Shown here: one piece after another, positions 1-8,113 of the stretch
How positions within the stretch are numbered: the stretch's first letter is position 1
Layout: each line of letters starts with the position of its first letter
Source of the DNA: Planctomycetota bacterium
Lineage (GTDB): Bacteria; Planctomycetota; UBA1135; GCA-002686595
DNA length: 64,000 bases
NCBI GenBank assembly: GCA_016714045.1
Contig: JADJNY010000005.1
Location: 186,001-250,000 of the forward strand
Reading direction: 5' to 3'
Program-made: the position numbers and the translations under genes
The notes under the pieces: model-generated
Seen by the model: the letters and a program-made list of their open reading frames with translations, nothing else
Databases searched by the model: none
What the model was told of the DNA's origin: nothing

Positions 1-14
1 TGGCGTGGGGGAGC

Positions 15-1505
15 TCACTTCTTCGCGCCGGGCTTCGGCGCGGTGGACTTCGCGCGCGACTTCGGCGCGGTGGAATGCGTGGGGGCAGCTGCGGCGCGCT
101 TCGTAGCGCTCGGGCTCGTCGTCGGCGTCGAGCCGTTCCGAGGGCTCGCAGGCTTCGTCGCGGGTGGCGACGCCTTCGGCGCGCTCGCCGCCGCGGAGCC
201 GTTCGCGCTCGTCTTCGCGCCCGCCTTCGCCAGCGGATAGCGCGTCTCCTTCACGAGCCGCGTCTTCTCGCGCGCGACCTCGGCGAGGAGCTTCTTCACG
301 AGCTCGTCGCGCCGCGCGAACAGGCGGTAGCCCTCGCGCTCGCGCAGGTAGCCCTTCGCCTCGGGGTGCTTCGCGAAGAGCGCGTCCTTGCCCATGCGCT
401 CCGCCCACCGTTCGAAGCGCGCGCGCTTCTCGAGCAGCGCCTTCACGAGGAACGGCATGACCATCGAGTAGTCCGCCTGCATGCTCTCGCACGTCGAGCG
501 GTAGTGCTCCTCGTCGACCTTGCCCCACGTCACGGCCTCGGCGGGCGGGCACGAGCTGAGCGAGCCGTCCGTGACGGGTGCCGTCGTGATCTGCACGTCG
601 TAGAGGTACCCGGAGATGTTCGGGAGCCCGAAGATCTGCGACAGCGCCGGCTCGGGCTGCAGGTTGTAGTTCTTCGGGACGCCGCCGCCGAGGATCAGCG
701 TGCCGAGCGCCTTCGTCGGCGACTCGCGCAGGCCCCACAGGTGATAGGCGCAGCTCTCGAAGACCTCTTCGTGCAGGTCGAGCTCGAAGCGGTGCTCGGA
801 GGCACCGAGCCTCGCGAGCGCCCAGAGCTTCACCGAGTTCAAGAAGACGGAGCCGTCGCCGGGTGCCCCGACGAAGATCGGGATCGACTTGCGATGGCAG
901 AGCGCGAGCAGGCCCTCCGCGACGCCGTTCTCCTTTTCCTGCGCGGCGTAGCGCGCGCCGAGGAGGTTCCGGAACTCCGTGCCGGTCATGCGGCGCTGGA
1001 ACTCGCGCTCCTTCAGACAAGCGGTGACGAACTGGTCCTGCTCGAGCAGGACGTCCTCGGGGAAGCCGATGTCCGTGACGCGGATCGTCTTCTCGTCGCG
1101 CAGGGCGCTGTCGTCGTCGAAGATCGCGACCTCGGTGAAGGGGTTCTTCTTCGCGTCGTTCAGCGCGCGGTGTCCGTCGTGGTAGCAGACCGCGTCCGTC
1201 GTCGAGATGTACGCGAACCAGCCGGTGTCGAGCAGCGGGTTCAGCCACGCGTAGTGCTGGCCCGACACCGTCACCGGACCCGCGACGGACATCGTCATCG
1301 GCAGGCCCTTGCCGACCGCTTCGTCGAGCAGGATCCAGATGCGCCGCAGGTACGCGCCGCCGAAGGAGGGCAGGCTCTGCTCGAAGAGCTGGTCGAGGCC
1401 CTCGACCTCGGTCACGGGGCGGTTCTTGAGCTCGCCGCCGCCGTTCATGGAGCCCGCTCCGGGCCCGAAACAGCGCGCGTTCTGATCCTTGCGGGTGGGG
1501 GACAT
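15..1505 (-). CDS. Deoxyhypusine synthase-family protein (possibly homospermidine synthase-like)
   Basis: Enzymes of this family transfer the aminobutyl group of spermidine, in an NAD-dependent reaction, to a lysine (deoxyhypusine synthase) or to a free amine (bacterial homospermidine-synthase-like members). The protein has 496 residues. It carries a SVAGP segment near residue 74, the NAD-site signature LGGGVPKNY near residue 275, and EAVTWGKV near residue 325, whose Lys corresponds to the catalytic lysine of eukaryotic deoxyhypusine synthase. The last ~75 residues are a low-complexity Ala/Lys/Pro/Ser tail that is not part of the enzyme. ATG at 1505 has no visible ribosome site; an internal ATG at 1448 follows GGAG and may be the true start. 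Bacteria lack eIF5A, so a small-molecule polyamine substrate is more likely, but sequence alone does not decide this. It stands alone on the minus strand. Confidence 0.85.
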   Translation of the reverse strand: MSPTRKDQNARCFGPGAGSMNGGGELKNRPVTEVEGLDQLFEQSLPSFGGAYLRRIWILLDEAVGKGLPMTMSVAGPVTVSGQHYAWLNPLLDTGWFAYISTTDAVCYHDGHRALNDAKKNPFTEVAIFDDDSALRDEKTIRVTDIGFPEDVLLEQDQFVTACLKEREFQRRMTGTEFRNLLGARYAAQEKENGVAEGLLALCHRKSIPIFVGAPGDGSVFLNSVKLWALARLGASEHRFELDLHEEVFESCAYHLWGLRESPTKALGTLILGGGVPKNYNLQPEPALSQIFGLPNISGYLYDVQITTAPVTDGSLSSCPPAEAVTWGKVDEEHYRSTCESMQADYSMVMPFLVKALLEKRARFERWAERMGKDALFAKHPEAKGYLREREGYRLFARRDELVKKLLAEVAREKTRLVKETRYPLAKAGAKTSANGSAAASAPKASPPATKPASPRNGSTPTTSPSATKRAAAAPTHSTAPKSRAKSTAPKPGAKK

Positions 1506-1768
1506 GGGCGGAGAGTGTACGCGCGCGGAGTGGCGGGGACGAGGGGCTGAGCGGGTGGAGAGCGACGTCGTCGTGTGCGGGTGCTCCGCGGCGACGACCG
1601 GCAGGGCGAGCGCGCCGGGACACGCGCGGTTCGAGCGCGACGACGGACGCGCGCGGGCCGCTCCTCCGTAGGCGGCGGCGACGCGGCGAGCGGCGCGCTC
1701 CGCGCGGTTGCGCTCCCCCGCGCGATCGAGGATGCTCTGCGCGCTCCACCACCAGGAACCCGCCGACC

Positions 1769-2308
1769 ATGACCCAGTTCAACGACAGCGCGAAGGCTCG
1801 CTACGGCAAGCAGGACTACACCCCGAAGAAGAAGATCGAGGGCGTCGAGATCGTCGAGTTGAAGCGCTTCAACGACGACGGCGGCGCGATGACGGAGCTC
1901 GGGCGGCTCGACGGCGGCGTGCACAAGCAGCTCCCGGGCTTCACGGTGAAGCAGGTGAACTACTCGGTGCTCGAGCCGCTCGCGATCAAGGCGTTCCACC
2001 TGCACACGCGCCAGACGGACGTGTGGTACGTGCCGCCGAGCGACAAGCTGCTGCTCGTGCTCGCCGACGTGCGCAAGGGCTCGCCGACGGAAGGCGTCGT
2101 GATGCGCTTCGTGCTCGGCGACGGCAACTCGCGCCTCGTGCGCATCCCGCCGGGCGTCGCGCATGGGTGTCGCAACCTGCGGCCGGCGGCGCCGAGTGCC
2201 ATCATCTACTTCGTCGACGTGCAGTTCTCGACGGACGAGCACTGCGACGAGGGGCGGTTGCCGTGGGACCACTTCGGCACGGCGTTGTGGGAAGTCGAGC
2301 GCGGGTGA
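1769..2308 (+). CDS. RmlC-like cupin, dTDP-4-dehydrorhamnose 3,5-epimerase family
   Basis: The 179-residue product has the single-domain cupin layout of dTDP-sugar 3,5-epimerases: a KQVNYSV strand, then FHLHTRQTDVWYV and IPPGVAHGCRNL, followed by the FSTDEHCDEGRLPWD tail. The His in the IPPGVAHG segment matches the conserved epimerase histidine region. Canonical RmlC acts in the cytoplasm on dTDP-4-keto-6-deoxyglucose to make rhamnose precursors. No rmlA, rmlB or rmlD lies nearby, and the N-terminal part diverges from textbook RmlC, so the sugar nucleotide is uncertain. An AGGA lies upstream of the ATG at 1769. The gene is convergent with the secreted protein ending at 2417, and a strong inverted repeat lies between them. 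Confidence 0.75.
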   Translation: MTQFNDSAKARYGKQDYTPKKKIEGVEIVELKRFNDDGGAMTELGRLDGGVHKQLPGFTVKQVNYSVLEPLAIKAFHLHTRQTDVWYVPPSDKLLLVLADVRKGSPTEGVVMRFVLGDGNSRLVRIPPGVAHGCRNLRPAAPSAIIYFVDVQFSTDEHCDEGRLPWDHFGTALWEVERG

Positions 2309-2335
2309 GCGCGTCGGTGCGCGCTGGCTTCACGT

Positions 2336-2370
2336 CTTGCAAATTTGCAGTGCGACTGCACATTTGCAAG
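2336..2370. terminator. AT-rich inverted repeat between convergent genes (bidirectional terminator or orphan operator)
   Basis: Left arm CTTGCAAATTTGCAGT (2336-2351), loop GCG, right arm ACTGCACATTTGCAAG (2355-2370); 15 of 16 positions pair. The inner TGCAAATTTGCA (2338-2349) is itself a perfect palindrome. It sits 28 nt after the stop of the cupin gene and 47 nt beyond the stop of the opposing gene, the usual place for a shared terminator. Its AT-rich palindromic core also resembles the operator-like repeats at 27313 and 27459, so a relict operator cannot be excluded. Confidence 0.6.
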
Positions 2371-2416
2371 GCCCACGGTTTCTAGAGGAAACCAAGCGTC
2401 CCCTCGCTCCCTCCCG

Positions 2417-3520
2417 CTACCAGATCACCCGCCACCCGCTCGTGACGTTGAACGTCGCCGTCGGACAGAACCCGCTCGACGCGTTGCGGTAGTAGGCCTG
2501 GTACCAGCGCACCGCGCCGCTTCCCGGCGCGACGCCGCCGCGCTGCGCCAGCGTCTCGGTGTCCGTCGTGTCGGGGAACGCGCTCGCGCCGCTCGCGTTC
2601 GTCTTCGCGCGCAGCCGCAGGAGCGTCCCGCCCGCGCAGCGAACGCCGTCGCCGAACGCCGCGTCGTCGAGCGCGTCGCCTTGCAAGTAGATGCAGGCGC
2701 TCGTCGCCGGCATGCCCGAGCCCGCGAGCACGATCGTGTCGAACGCCGCGCTCCCGCTCCCGGAGAGCAGCGCTCCGGCCGCGTTCGAGCTGTTCGCGCA
2801 CCCGCGCCCGCTCGCGCCGAAGTTCAGGCACGGACAGTCCGACGTCACCGCGGGGTCGACGTCGTCGCCCGCACAGAACGAAGCACCCGCGGAGTCCTCG
2901 CGCACGATCTGCAGCCCGTTCAGCGAGCCGAAGTTGAAGCCCATCGGCGGCGGCGCCGTGCGCTGCACGGTGATCACGACGTCCTGCGGCGCGAGCAGCG
3001 TCACGTGGTGGAGCGCGTGCGTGACGCCCTGCACGTACGCGCCGGGCCACGCGCCGCCGACGACCTGCACGCCCTCGAGCGAACCCGCGACGTCGATCGC
3101 CGTGCGGAAGGCGGCATCGTCCGGCGCGATCGAGTAGCTCGTGAGCGCGTAGTCGCCCGGCGCGAGCCCCGCGATCGTCACCGTGCGCGCGACGCTGCCC
3201 GGATCGAGCACGTCCCCGAGCAGCGCCAGGTCGTCCGGCCCCGCGCCGGTCAGGTTCGAGCTCGCCGCGGTCGCGACGCCGCCGGAGAACGTCAGCGTGA
3301 CGCCCGTCGCTCCGCCCGCGAGATCGACGAGCGCCTGCGGCGTCCCCGCGACGACCGGCAACGCGTTCCACGTCCCCGCGCTCGCCGCCGCGCCGCCGAA
3401 GCTCGCCGATGGGACGGCGAACGTGGGATGGACGCCGACGTCGACGTTCAGGCTCTGGGCCTGGAGGCGCGCGCCGGTCGCGGCGAACGCGCAGCAAAGG
3501 AGGGGGAGCGCGCGGGGCAT
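2417..3520 (-). CDS. Secreted protein with lineage-type N-terminal domain and Cys-rich C-terminal domain
   Basis: ATG at 3520 is chosen because GAGGTG lies a few bases upstream and the product (367 aa) then begins with a clear signal peptide, MPRALPLLCC followed by a cleavable region ending LQAQ. Residues ~22-205 form a beta-rich domain (NVDVG near its start, GGAWPGAYVQGVTHALHH, then GSLNGLQIV) shared with the neighbour starting at 4763. Residues ~215-367 are the C-terminal domain seen in eight proteins of this window: FCAGD, CPC, GCANS, SGMPAT, IYLQGD, FGDGVRC, QRGGV, YYRN, FCP and a terminal Trp. The protein is exported. Its function is unknown; a cell-surface or matrix role is inferred. 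It shares orientation with three further genes carrying the same C-terminal domain. Confidence 0.85.
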   Translation of the reverse strand: MPRALPLLCCAFAATGARLQAQSLNVDVGVHPTFAVPSASFGGAAASAGTWNALPVVAGTPQALVDLAGGATGVTLTFSGGVATAASSNLTGAGPDDLALLGDVLDPGSVARTVTIAGLAPGDYALTSYSIAPDDAAFRTAIDVAGSLEGVQVVGGAWPGAYVQGVTHALHHVTLLAPQDVVITVQRTAPPPMGFNFGSLNGLQIVREDSAGASFCAGDDVDPAVTSDCPCLNFGASGRGCANSSNAAGALLSGSGSAAFDTIVLAGSGMPATSACIYLQGDALDDAAFGDGVRCAGGTLLRLRAKTNASGASAFPDTTDTETLAQRGGVAPGSGAVRWYQAYYRNASSGFCPTATFNVTSGWRVIW

Positions 3521-3662
3521 GGGACACCTCGTGGGGAGCGAGACGCCAGGGTCGCCCGTGAAGGGTAGCACGCTCCGCGGTAGGAGGGGGGAGGCGAGGC
3601 CCTCCCGGACCGGATCCGGGACCGAGCGGCATCGCGAGGCCCGAGGGCGCTCCGCTGCCCGA

Positions 3663-4763
3663 TCACCACACGACGCGCACGCCGTTCGAGACGTTGACCA
3701 ACGCCGGCGGACAGAACGCCGCGGCCGCGTTGCGGTAGTAGGTCTGGTATTCGCGCGCGGCGCCGCTCCCCGGCACGACCGCGCCGCGCGACGAGATCGA
3801 CGGGTCGCCGGGCTCGGGGAACTGCCCCGTGCCGTTCACGTTCGACGTCGACGCGAGCCGCACGAGCGCGCCGCCGACACACCGCACGCCGTCGCCGAAC
3901 AGGACGTCCGCCGGACCGTCCCCCTGCAGCCACACGCAGCTCGCCGCCGCGGGCGTCCCCGCGATCGACAGGACGAGCGTGTCGAGCTCCGGCATCCCGG
4001 TCCAATCGAGCCGCGCGCCCGCGGGCTCCACCGAGTTCGCGCAGCCGCGCCCGGGCCCGCCGACGTTCCCGCACGGACAAGGCGTCGTCACCGCGGGGTC
4101 GAGGCCATCGCCCGCGCAGAACGCGCCGACGCGCTCGAGCCGCACGAGCTGGAATCCGTTCACGCTCGCGTAGTTCACGACGGGGAGCGCCGCGCGCTCG
4201 ACGCCGACGACGATCGGGCTCGCGTTCTGCACGCGCACGCGGTGTCGCGCGTGCGTGACGCCTTCGACGTACGCGCCGCTCCACGCGCCGCCGACGGTCG
4301 CGACGCCGTCGGGCGAGCCGAACACCTGCACGTCGGTGCGGAACGCCAGGTTGTCGGGTGCCATCGCGTACGTGAACACGAGGTAGTCGCCGTCGGCGAG
4401 CCCGTCGAAGCTCCACAGCGCGGGGCTCGCGCCCGGATCGCTGACGTCCGCGAGCAGCTCGCGCACGTCGAGCGGCGCGCCGACGAGGTTCGCGACGGAC
4501 TGCAGCGCCGTGCCGCCCGTCGCGGTGAGCGTGGCGGCGAGCGGCGTGTCGTCGAGCGCGACGAGCGCGGTCGTGCCGGCGCTCGGAAGCGCTTCGTTCC
4601 AGCGGCCGGGCTGTCCGGCGGCGCCGGGATGGAGGTCGCTCGGCGCGGGATAGGTCAGGTTGAGGCCCACGTCGACGTTGACGCTTTGCGCCAGCGACGC
4701 GGCCGGGGATGCGAGCACCAGGGCGAGACGGGGGAGCGCGCTCGCGCACGCCCGGGGCTTCAT
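3663..4763 (-). CDS. Secreted tandem paralog with the same Cys-rich C-terminal domain
   Basis: The 366-residue product is a paralog of the protein ending at 2417. ATG at 4763 gives a signal peptide MKPRACASAL...ASLAQ. The N-terminal domain repeats the neighbour's landmarks (SVNVDVG, GGAWSGAYVEGVTHARHR, ASVNGFQLVRLE). Residues ~215-366 are the shared C-terminal domain: FCAGDG, CPCGN, GCANS, VWLQGDG, FGDGVRCVGG, YYRN, FCPP, final Trp. The two genes are 142 bp apart and clearly arose by tandem duplication, but identity is moderate, so the event is old. Function unknown; exported. Confidence 0.85.
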   Translation of the reverse strand: MKPRACASALPRLALVLASPAASLAQSVNVDVGLNLTYPAPSDLHPGAAGQPGRWNEALPSAGTTALVALDDTPLAATLTATGGTALQSVANLVGAPLDVRELLADVSDPGASPALWSFDGLADGDYLVFTYAMAPDNLAFRTDVQVFGSPDGVATVGGAWSGAYVEGVTHARHRVRVQNASPIVVGVERAALPVVNYASVNGFQLVRLERVGAFCAGDGLDPAVTTPCPCGNVGGPGRGCANSVEPAGARLDWTGMPELDTLVLSIAGTPAAASCVWLQGDGPADVLFGDGVRCVGGALVRLASTSNVNGTGQFPEPGDPSISSRGAVVPGSGAAREYQTYYRNAAAAFCPPALVNVSNGVRVVW

Positions 4764-4881
4764 GGCCGTCGATCCTAGCGTGGAGCGCCCGGAACGGTGG
4801 GTCGACCTCGCGAGCACTTCGTGCGACCGAGGAGCGCGCGCGGACTCAGGCGGCGCCGCACGCTCCGGCCCCGAATGCGAA

Positions 4882-4912
4882 CGCGGCGTGCGTCTCGTCG
4901 ACGCACGCCGCG
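4882..4912 (-). terminator. GC-rich hairpin downstream of the gene ending at 4950
   Basis: The arms CGCGGCGTGCGTC (4882-4894) and GACGCACGCCGCG (4900-4912) pair perfectly over 13 bp around a TCGTC loop. The hairpin lies ~38 nt past the stop codon of the minus-strand gene ending at 4950. The U-tract is weak. Confidence 0.6.
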
Positions 4913-4949
4913 CGGACCACGCTTGCACGCCGGCGGACCGGCGCTCGGA

Positions 4950-6527
4950 TCACCAGGTGATGCGGATGCCGTTCGTGACGTTGAACGTCTCGGGCGGGCA
5001 GAAGGCCGCGGCCGCGTTGCGGTAGTACGTCTGGTAGTAGCGCACCACGCCGCTGCCCGGCGTGACGCCGCCGCGCTGGGAGAGCGTGACGGTCTCGACC
5101 GAGTCGGGGAACGAGGAGGCCCCCCCGACGTTGGTCTTCGTGCGCAGGCGCAGGAGCGAGCCGCCCGCGCAGCGGACGCCGTCGCCGAAGGTCGTGTCGT
5201 CGAGCGCGTCGCCCTGCAGGTAGATGCACGACACGGTCGCGGGCATGCCCGAACCCTGGAGCACCGCGGTGTCCGGGTTCGACGTGCCCGTCGCAGCGAG
5301 CCGCGCGCCCGCGGCGTTCGTCGAATTCGCGCAGCCGCGACCGACGGCGCCGAAGTTGGAGCACGGGCACGCCGTCGTGACGTTCGCGTCCACGCCGTCG
5401 CCCGCGCAGAACGGACCGCCGTTGATGCCGGGCACCATGCGGTCGATCGAGCGCGGGGAGAGGATGTTCGTGAGCGAGACGAGGTCGCTGTAGACCTCGG
5501 TCACCTCGCCCCCGGCGATCGTTCCGTTGGCGTCCGTGTCGACGAGCCGGAGAATGCGGTCGGGCGTCTGGTCCTCGACGACGAACGCGTCGCCGTTCGC
5601 AGCGAAGCAGATCTGCCACATGTTGCTCGCGACACCCGGCGTGTACCAGATCACGGCCTCGGTCGTGGGGTCGATCGAGCCGCTGTTGTCGAGGTCTTTG
5701 CCGCGCCAGATGCGCTCGTTGCCCGTGTCGTTCAGGTAGTAGTAGCCCTGCGCGTCCATCTTCACGCACCAGTGGAAGGCCGTCGACGGCCCCGGGGGCG
5801 GGATGAGGTAGGGCGTCACTTCGGCCGGCGCATCGATCACGCCGTTCGCGTTCGTGTCCTCGAGGCGGTAGATGCCGCGCGGGATCGCGCCAGTCGAGTT
5901 CTCGGAGTAGTACACGGCGCCGTCGTGACCGACGATCACGCCGGTCGGGATCGAATCCGCCGTGGCTCCACCCGGCGCCGGTGTGAAGTAGTTGCGCGCT
6001 TCGTTCAGGTCGTCGGCATCGCCGTCGGCGTTCAGGTCCTCGAGGCGCATGATCGTGTCGTCCACTCCGGCTGTGCCCGAGTTCGCGACCCACACGACGC
6101 CGTTCGCGTCCGCGAAGACGTTCAACGCTGCCGACATGTTCAGGCCCATCGCGTTCGTCAACGAGTGGAAGAACACGCTCGCTTCGCCCGCGTCGTTGCC
6201 GTCGCCGTCGCCGTTCTGGTCACGGACGCGGACCACGATGTCCTGCGTGGAGTCGCAGCCGTAGACGCTGCCGTCGGGGCCGACACCGACGCCGTTCACG
6301 GTCTCGATGACGATGCCGCCGACCGTCTCGTCGTAGAAGAGAGTCACCTCGCCGACGTCGTTGAAGGCGCCGTCGCCGTTCAGGTCCTCGACCATCCAGA
6401 AGCGGTCGTCCATCGCGGACGCGGTCGTGCCGTTGTCCGAGACCACATACCGATCGAAGGCCTGCGACGTCGTCGCGAGCGACGAGACAACGAGGGCGGG
6501 GAACAAGACAAACGAGTGGCGTTTCAT
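4950..6527 (-). CDS. Secreted beta-propeller-like protein with EF-hand-like loops and Cys-rich C-terminal domain
   Basis: The 525-residue product starts with a signal peptide (MKRHSFVLFP...TSQA). The body, about residues 24-365, contains six Asp/Asn-rich calcium-binding-type loops spaced as in a propeller: DLNGDGAFND, DQNGDGDGND, DLNADGDADD, DTNANGVID, DLDNSGSID and DTDANGTI. Each follows a strand such as MVEDLN or IMRLEDLN. Residues ~373-525 are the shared C-terminal domain (FCAGDG, CPCSNFG, GCANS, IYLQGD, FGDGVRC, SQRGGV, YYQTYYRN, FCPPETFN, final Trp). The ATG at 6527 follows AGGAGG with ~10 nt spacing. The loops suggest calcium-stabilised extracellular folding; no catalytic residues were recognised. 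Confidence 0.85.
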   Translation of the reverse strand: MKRHSFVLFPALVVSSLATTSQAFDRYVVSDNGTTASAMDDRFWMVEDLNGDGAFNDVGEVTLFYDETVGGIVIETVNGVGVGPDGSVYGCDSTQDIVVRVRDQNGDGDGNDAGEASVFFHSLTNAMGLNMSAALNVFADANGVVWVANSGTAGVDDTIMRLEDLNADGDADDLNEARNYFTPAPGGATADSIPTGVIVGHDGAVYYSENSTGAIPRGIYRLEDTNANGVIDAPAEVTPYLIPPPGPSTAFHWCVKMDAQGYYYLNDTGNERIWRGKDLDNSGSIDPTTEAVIWYTPGVASNMWQICFAANGDAFVVEDQTPDRILRLVDTDANGTIAGGEVTEVYSDLVSLTNILSPRSIDRMVPGINGGPFCAGDGVDANVTTACPCSNFGAVGRGCANSTNAAGARLAATGTSNPDTAVLQGSGMPATVSCIYLQGDALDDTTFGDGVRCAGGSLLRLRTKTNVGGASSFPDSVETVTLSQRGGVTPGSGVVRYYQTYYRNAAAAFCPPETFNVTNGIRITW

Positions 6528-6665
6528 GGGGCAGCTTCCTCCTGGGGCGAGCTCTCGTTCAGCCTACGCGAAAGCAGCCGGTTGTCGATTCCTCGTGGAG
6601 CCTCGTCCTCGGCCCCCCCCGGGCGGCGCGAACCCGTGGCATCGGCGAACGACCCGCGGAGCCGA

Positions 6666-7234
6666 CTAGGAACCCACGTCACGCTGACCGCGTTCGTCAG
6701 GTTGAACCCGTCCGGCGTGCAGAACGCGGCCGCGTTCCGGTACCAGCCTTGGTAGTGCATCGTCCCGCCCAGGGCCGGGATGCCTCCGCGCACGGAGAGC
6801 ACCGGATCGCCCGGGATTCCGTGGCCGAGCGACACCTGCCCGCCGAGCGCCGCGCGCACGCCGAGGCGCCACGTCGCCGGTCCTTCGATGCAGCGCAGTC
6901 CGTCGCCGAACACGGCGCCGTTGCCGCCGTTCACCTGCTGGTCGCCCTGGAAGAAGATGATCGTCGCCGTCGTGGGCAGGCCCGATGCGGTGAGCAGCAC
7001 GGTGTCGCTCGTCACCTGCGCGTTGCCGTTGCCCACGAGGCGTCCGCCCTGTCCGAACGAGTTCATGCAGCCCGTGCCCAGTTGCGGCGGACCGTTGCTG
7101 CACGGACAGAGGCTCACCGTTCCCGGGCAGAACGGGGTGAAGGTCGACTGCGCCAAGACGTGGACCGAGGCGCCGAGCGCGACGAGCGTCGAACCCGCGA
7201 GGGCGAGGGCGCGACGAGACGGAGGGTTCTTCAT
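6666..7234 (-). CDS. Secreted protein consisting almost only of the Cys-rich C-terminal domain (frameshift at the stop)
   Basis: ATG at 7234 starts a signal peptide (MKNPPSRRAL...VHVLAQ). The mature part is only the C-terminal domain, in a divergent form: FCPG, CPCSNGPP, GCMNS, ASGLPT, FFQGD, FGDGLRC, VRGGIP, YQGWYRN, FCTPDGFNLTN. The frame reads TGG GTT CCT AGT at its end. Related proteins end WVP then stop, and TAG lies one base out of frame at 6668-6666, so one base is probably missing near 6669-6673. As written, the frame runs on about 47 residues to a TGA at 6524 that overlaps the next start codon (ATGA). The natural protein is likely ~189 aa. Function unknown. Confidence 0.75.
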
Positions 7235-7557
7235 GGCGCGGAGCGGAAGCGCGCACGCGGGGAGGGGATCCGCGGGGAGAATCGCGGGCGGAACGCTCGA
7301 TCGTCTCCGTGCGGGGGAGGACGGGCGCGCGCACCGCGGCGCGATTCTAGCGCGTGGTCGCAGGTCGGCTAGATCGCATCTCCCCGCCGGTTCGCGCTCG
7401 GGGAGGATCGAACGCTCGGGCGTTGCGTTGCCGCTCGCAGGCCGGTGCGTCCGCGGCGTGGAGCGCGAGCCGACCGTCCCTCGTCGGCGGTACCCCGTGC
7501 GCGCTTCGAGCGCGTTCGCCCCTTGTCCAGGAGTGCGGCATCTGTTGGATTCGGCGC
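7235..7557. other. Intergenic region between divergent genes
   Basis: This 323-bp region separates the divergent genes starting at 7234 and 7558. It must hold both promoters, but I see no convincing -10/-35 pair, repeat or RNA motif. Confidence 0.4.
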
Positions 7558-8022
7558 GTGGGACTCTTCGACTTCCTGAAGCCTGTCGTGCACCTCGACC
7601 CGGCACTCGGGCCGTTCCAACGCGCCCGCGGCGCCTGGAGGGGCTCGATCTCCCTCGAAGGCGCCGCCGTTCCGCTCGTCTTGGACGGTTCCTCGAAGGC
7701 GCCGAGCGAGGCCGCGCTCTCCGCCGCGCGCGAGCTCGTGGCGCGCCACCGCGCGCGTCGGCCCGCGATCGAACGCGCGCTGTTCGAGCACTACGCACCC
7801 CACGCGGAGAGCGCGGACGCGGAGTCGACCGCTCCGAAGCTCGCGACGCCGGCCGAGGCGGGAGCGCACGCGACCCTGGTCTTCGTCGCGCTGCTTCCGC
7901 TCGGCGGCGCGCTCACGACCGAGTACGGCTACACGGTCGCGTGGGACGAGGAGCACACGCTGGGCGCGCGCTTCGTCGGGGAACGCTTCGTCGAGCTGAA
8001 CGGCAGCGTGCTCGCGCCGTGA
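7558..8022 (+). CDS. Small cytoplasmic protein of unknown function
   Basis: GTG at 7558 begins a 154-residue product starting VGLFDFLKPVVHLDP. The earlier in-frame sequence is low-complexity and unlike a protein start. There is no signal peptide or membrane segment. The middle contains RARGAWRGSISLEG and a helix-rich stretch EAALSAARELVARHRARRPAIERALFE split around residues 60-85, followed by strands TLVFVALLPLG and TTEYGYTVAWDEEHTLGARF. The layout resembles small bacterial proteins that pair a short beta domain with a helical linker, but I do not recognise a named family. It is convergent with the hydrolase gene. Confidence 0.6.
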   Translation: MGLFDFLKPVVHLDPALGPFQRARGAWRGSISLEGAAVPLVLDGSSKAPSEAALSAARELVARHRARRPAIERALFEHYAPHAESADAESTAPKLATPAEAGAHATLVFVALLPLGGALTTEYGYTVAWDEEHTLGARFVGERFVELNGSVLAP

Positions 8023-8028
8023 GCGCGT

Positions 8029-8073
8029 TCACCGCGCCGCTTCCGTGATCGCGATCATCCGCTCGAGCGCCTT
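8029..8073 (-). repeat. 45-bp duplicated tail of nadA
   Basis: Positions 8029-8073 are identical to 9025-9069, the last 45 bases of nadA including its TGA. The copy encodes the out-of-context tail KALERMIAITEAAR. The two copies flank the alpha/beta hydrolase gene as direct repeats. Similarity decays quickly beyond 8073. Confidence 0.9.
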
Positions 8074-8113
8074 GCGCGCGTCGCGCGCGACGCCGCACGC
8101 GCCGTGACGCGGA

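Noticed and set aside
2336..2370. A riboswitch or small RNA at the AT-rich inverted repeat
   Set aside because: A simple hairpin between two converging stops with no downstream gene to regulate; terminator or operator relic explains it better.
6524..6665. C-terminal extension of the domain-only protein ending in ATGA over the next start
   Set aside because: Related proteins end WVP or W then stop, and a TAG sits one base out of frame at that point. The extension also runs through the ribosome site of the next gene. A missing base is more likely than a real tail.
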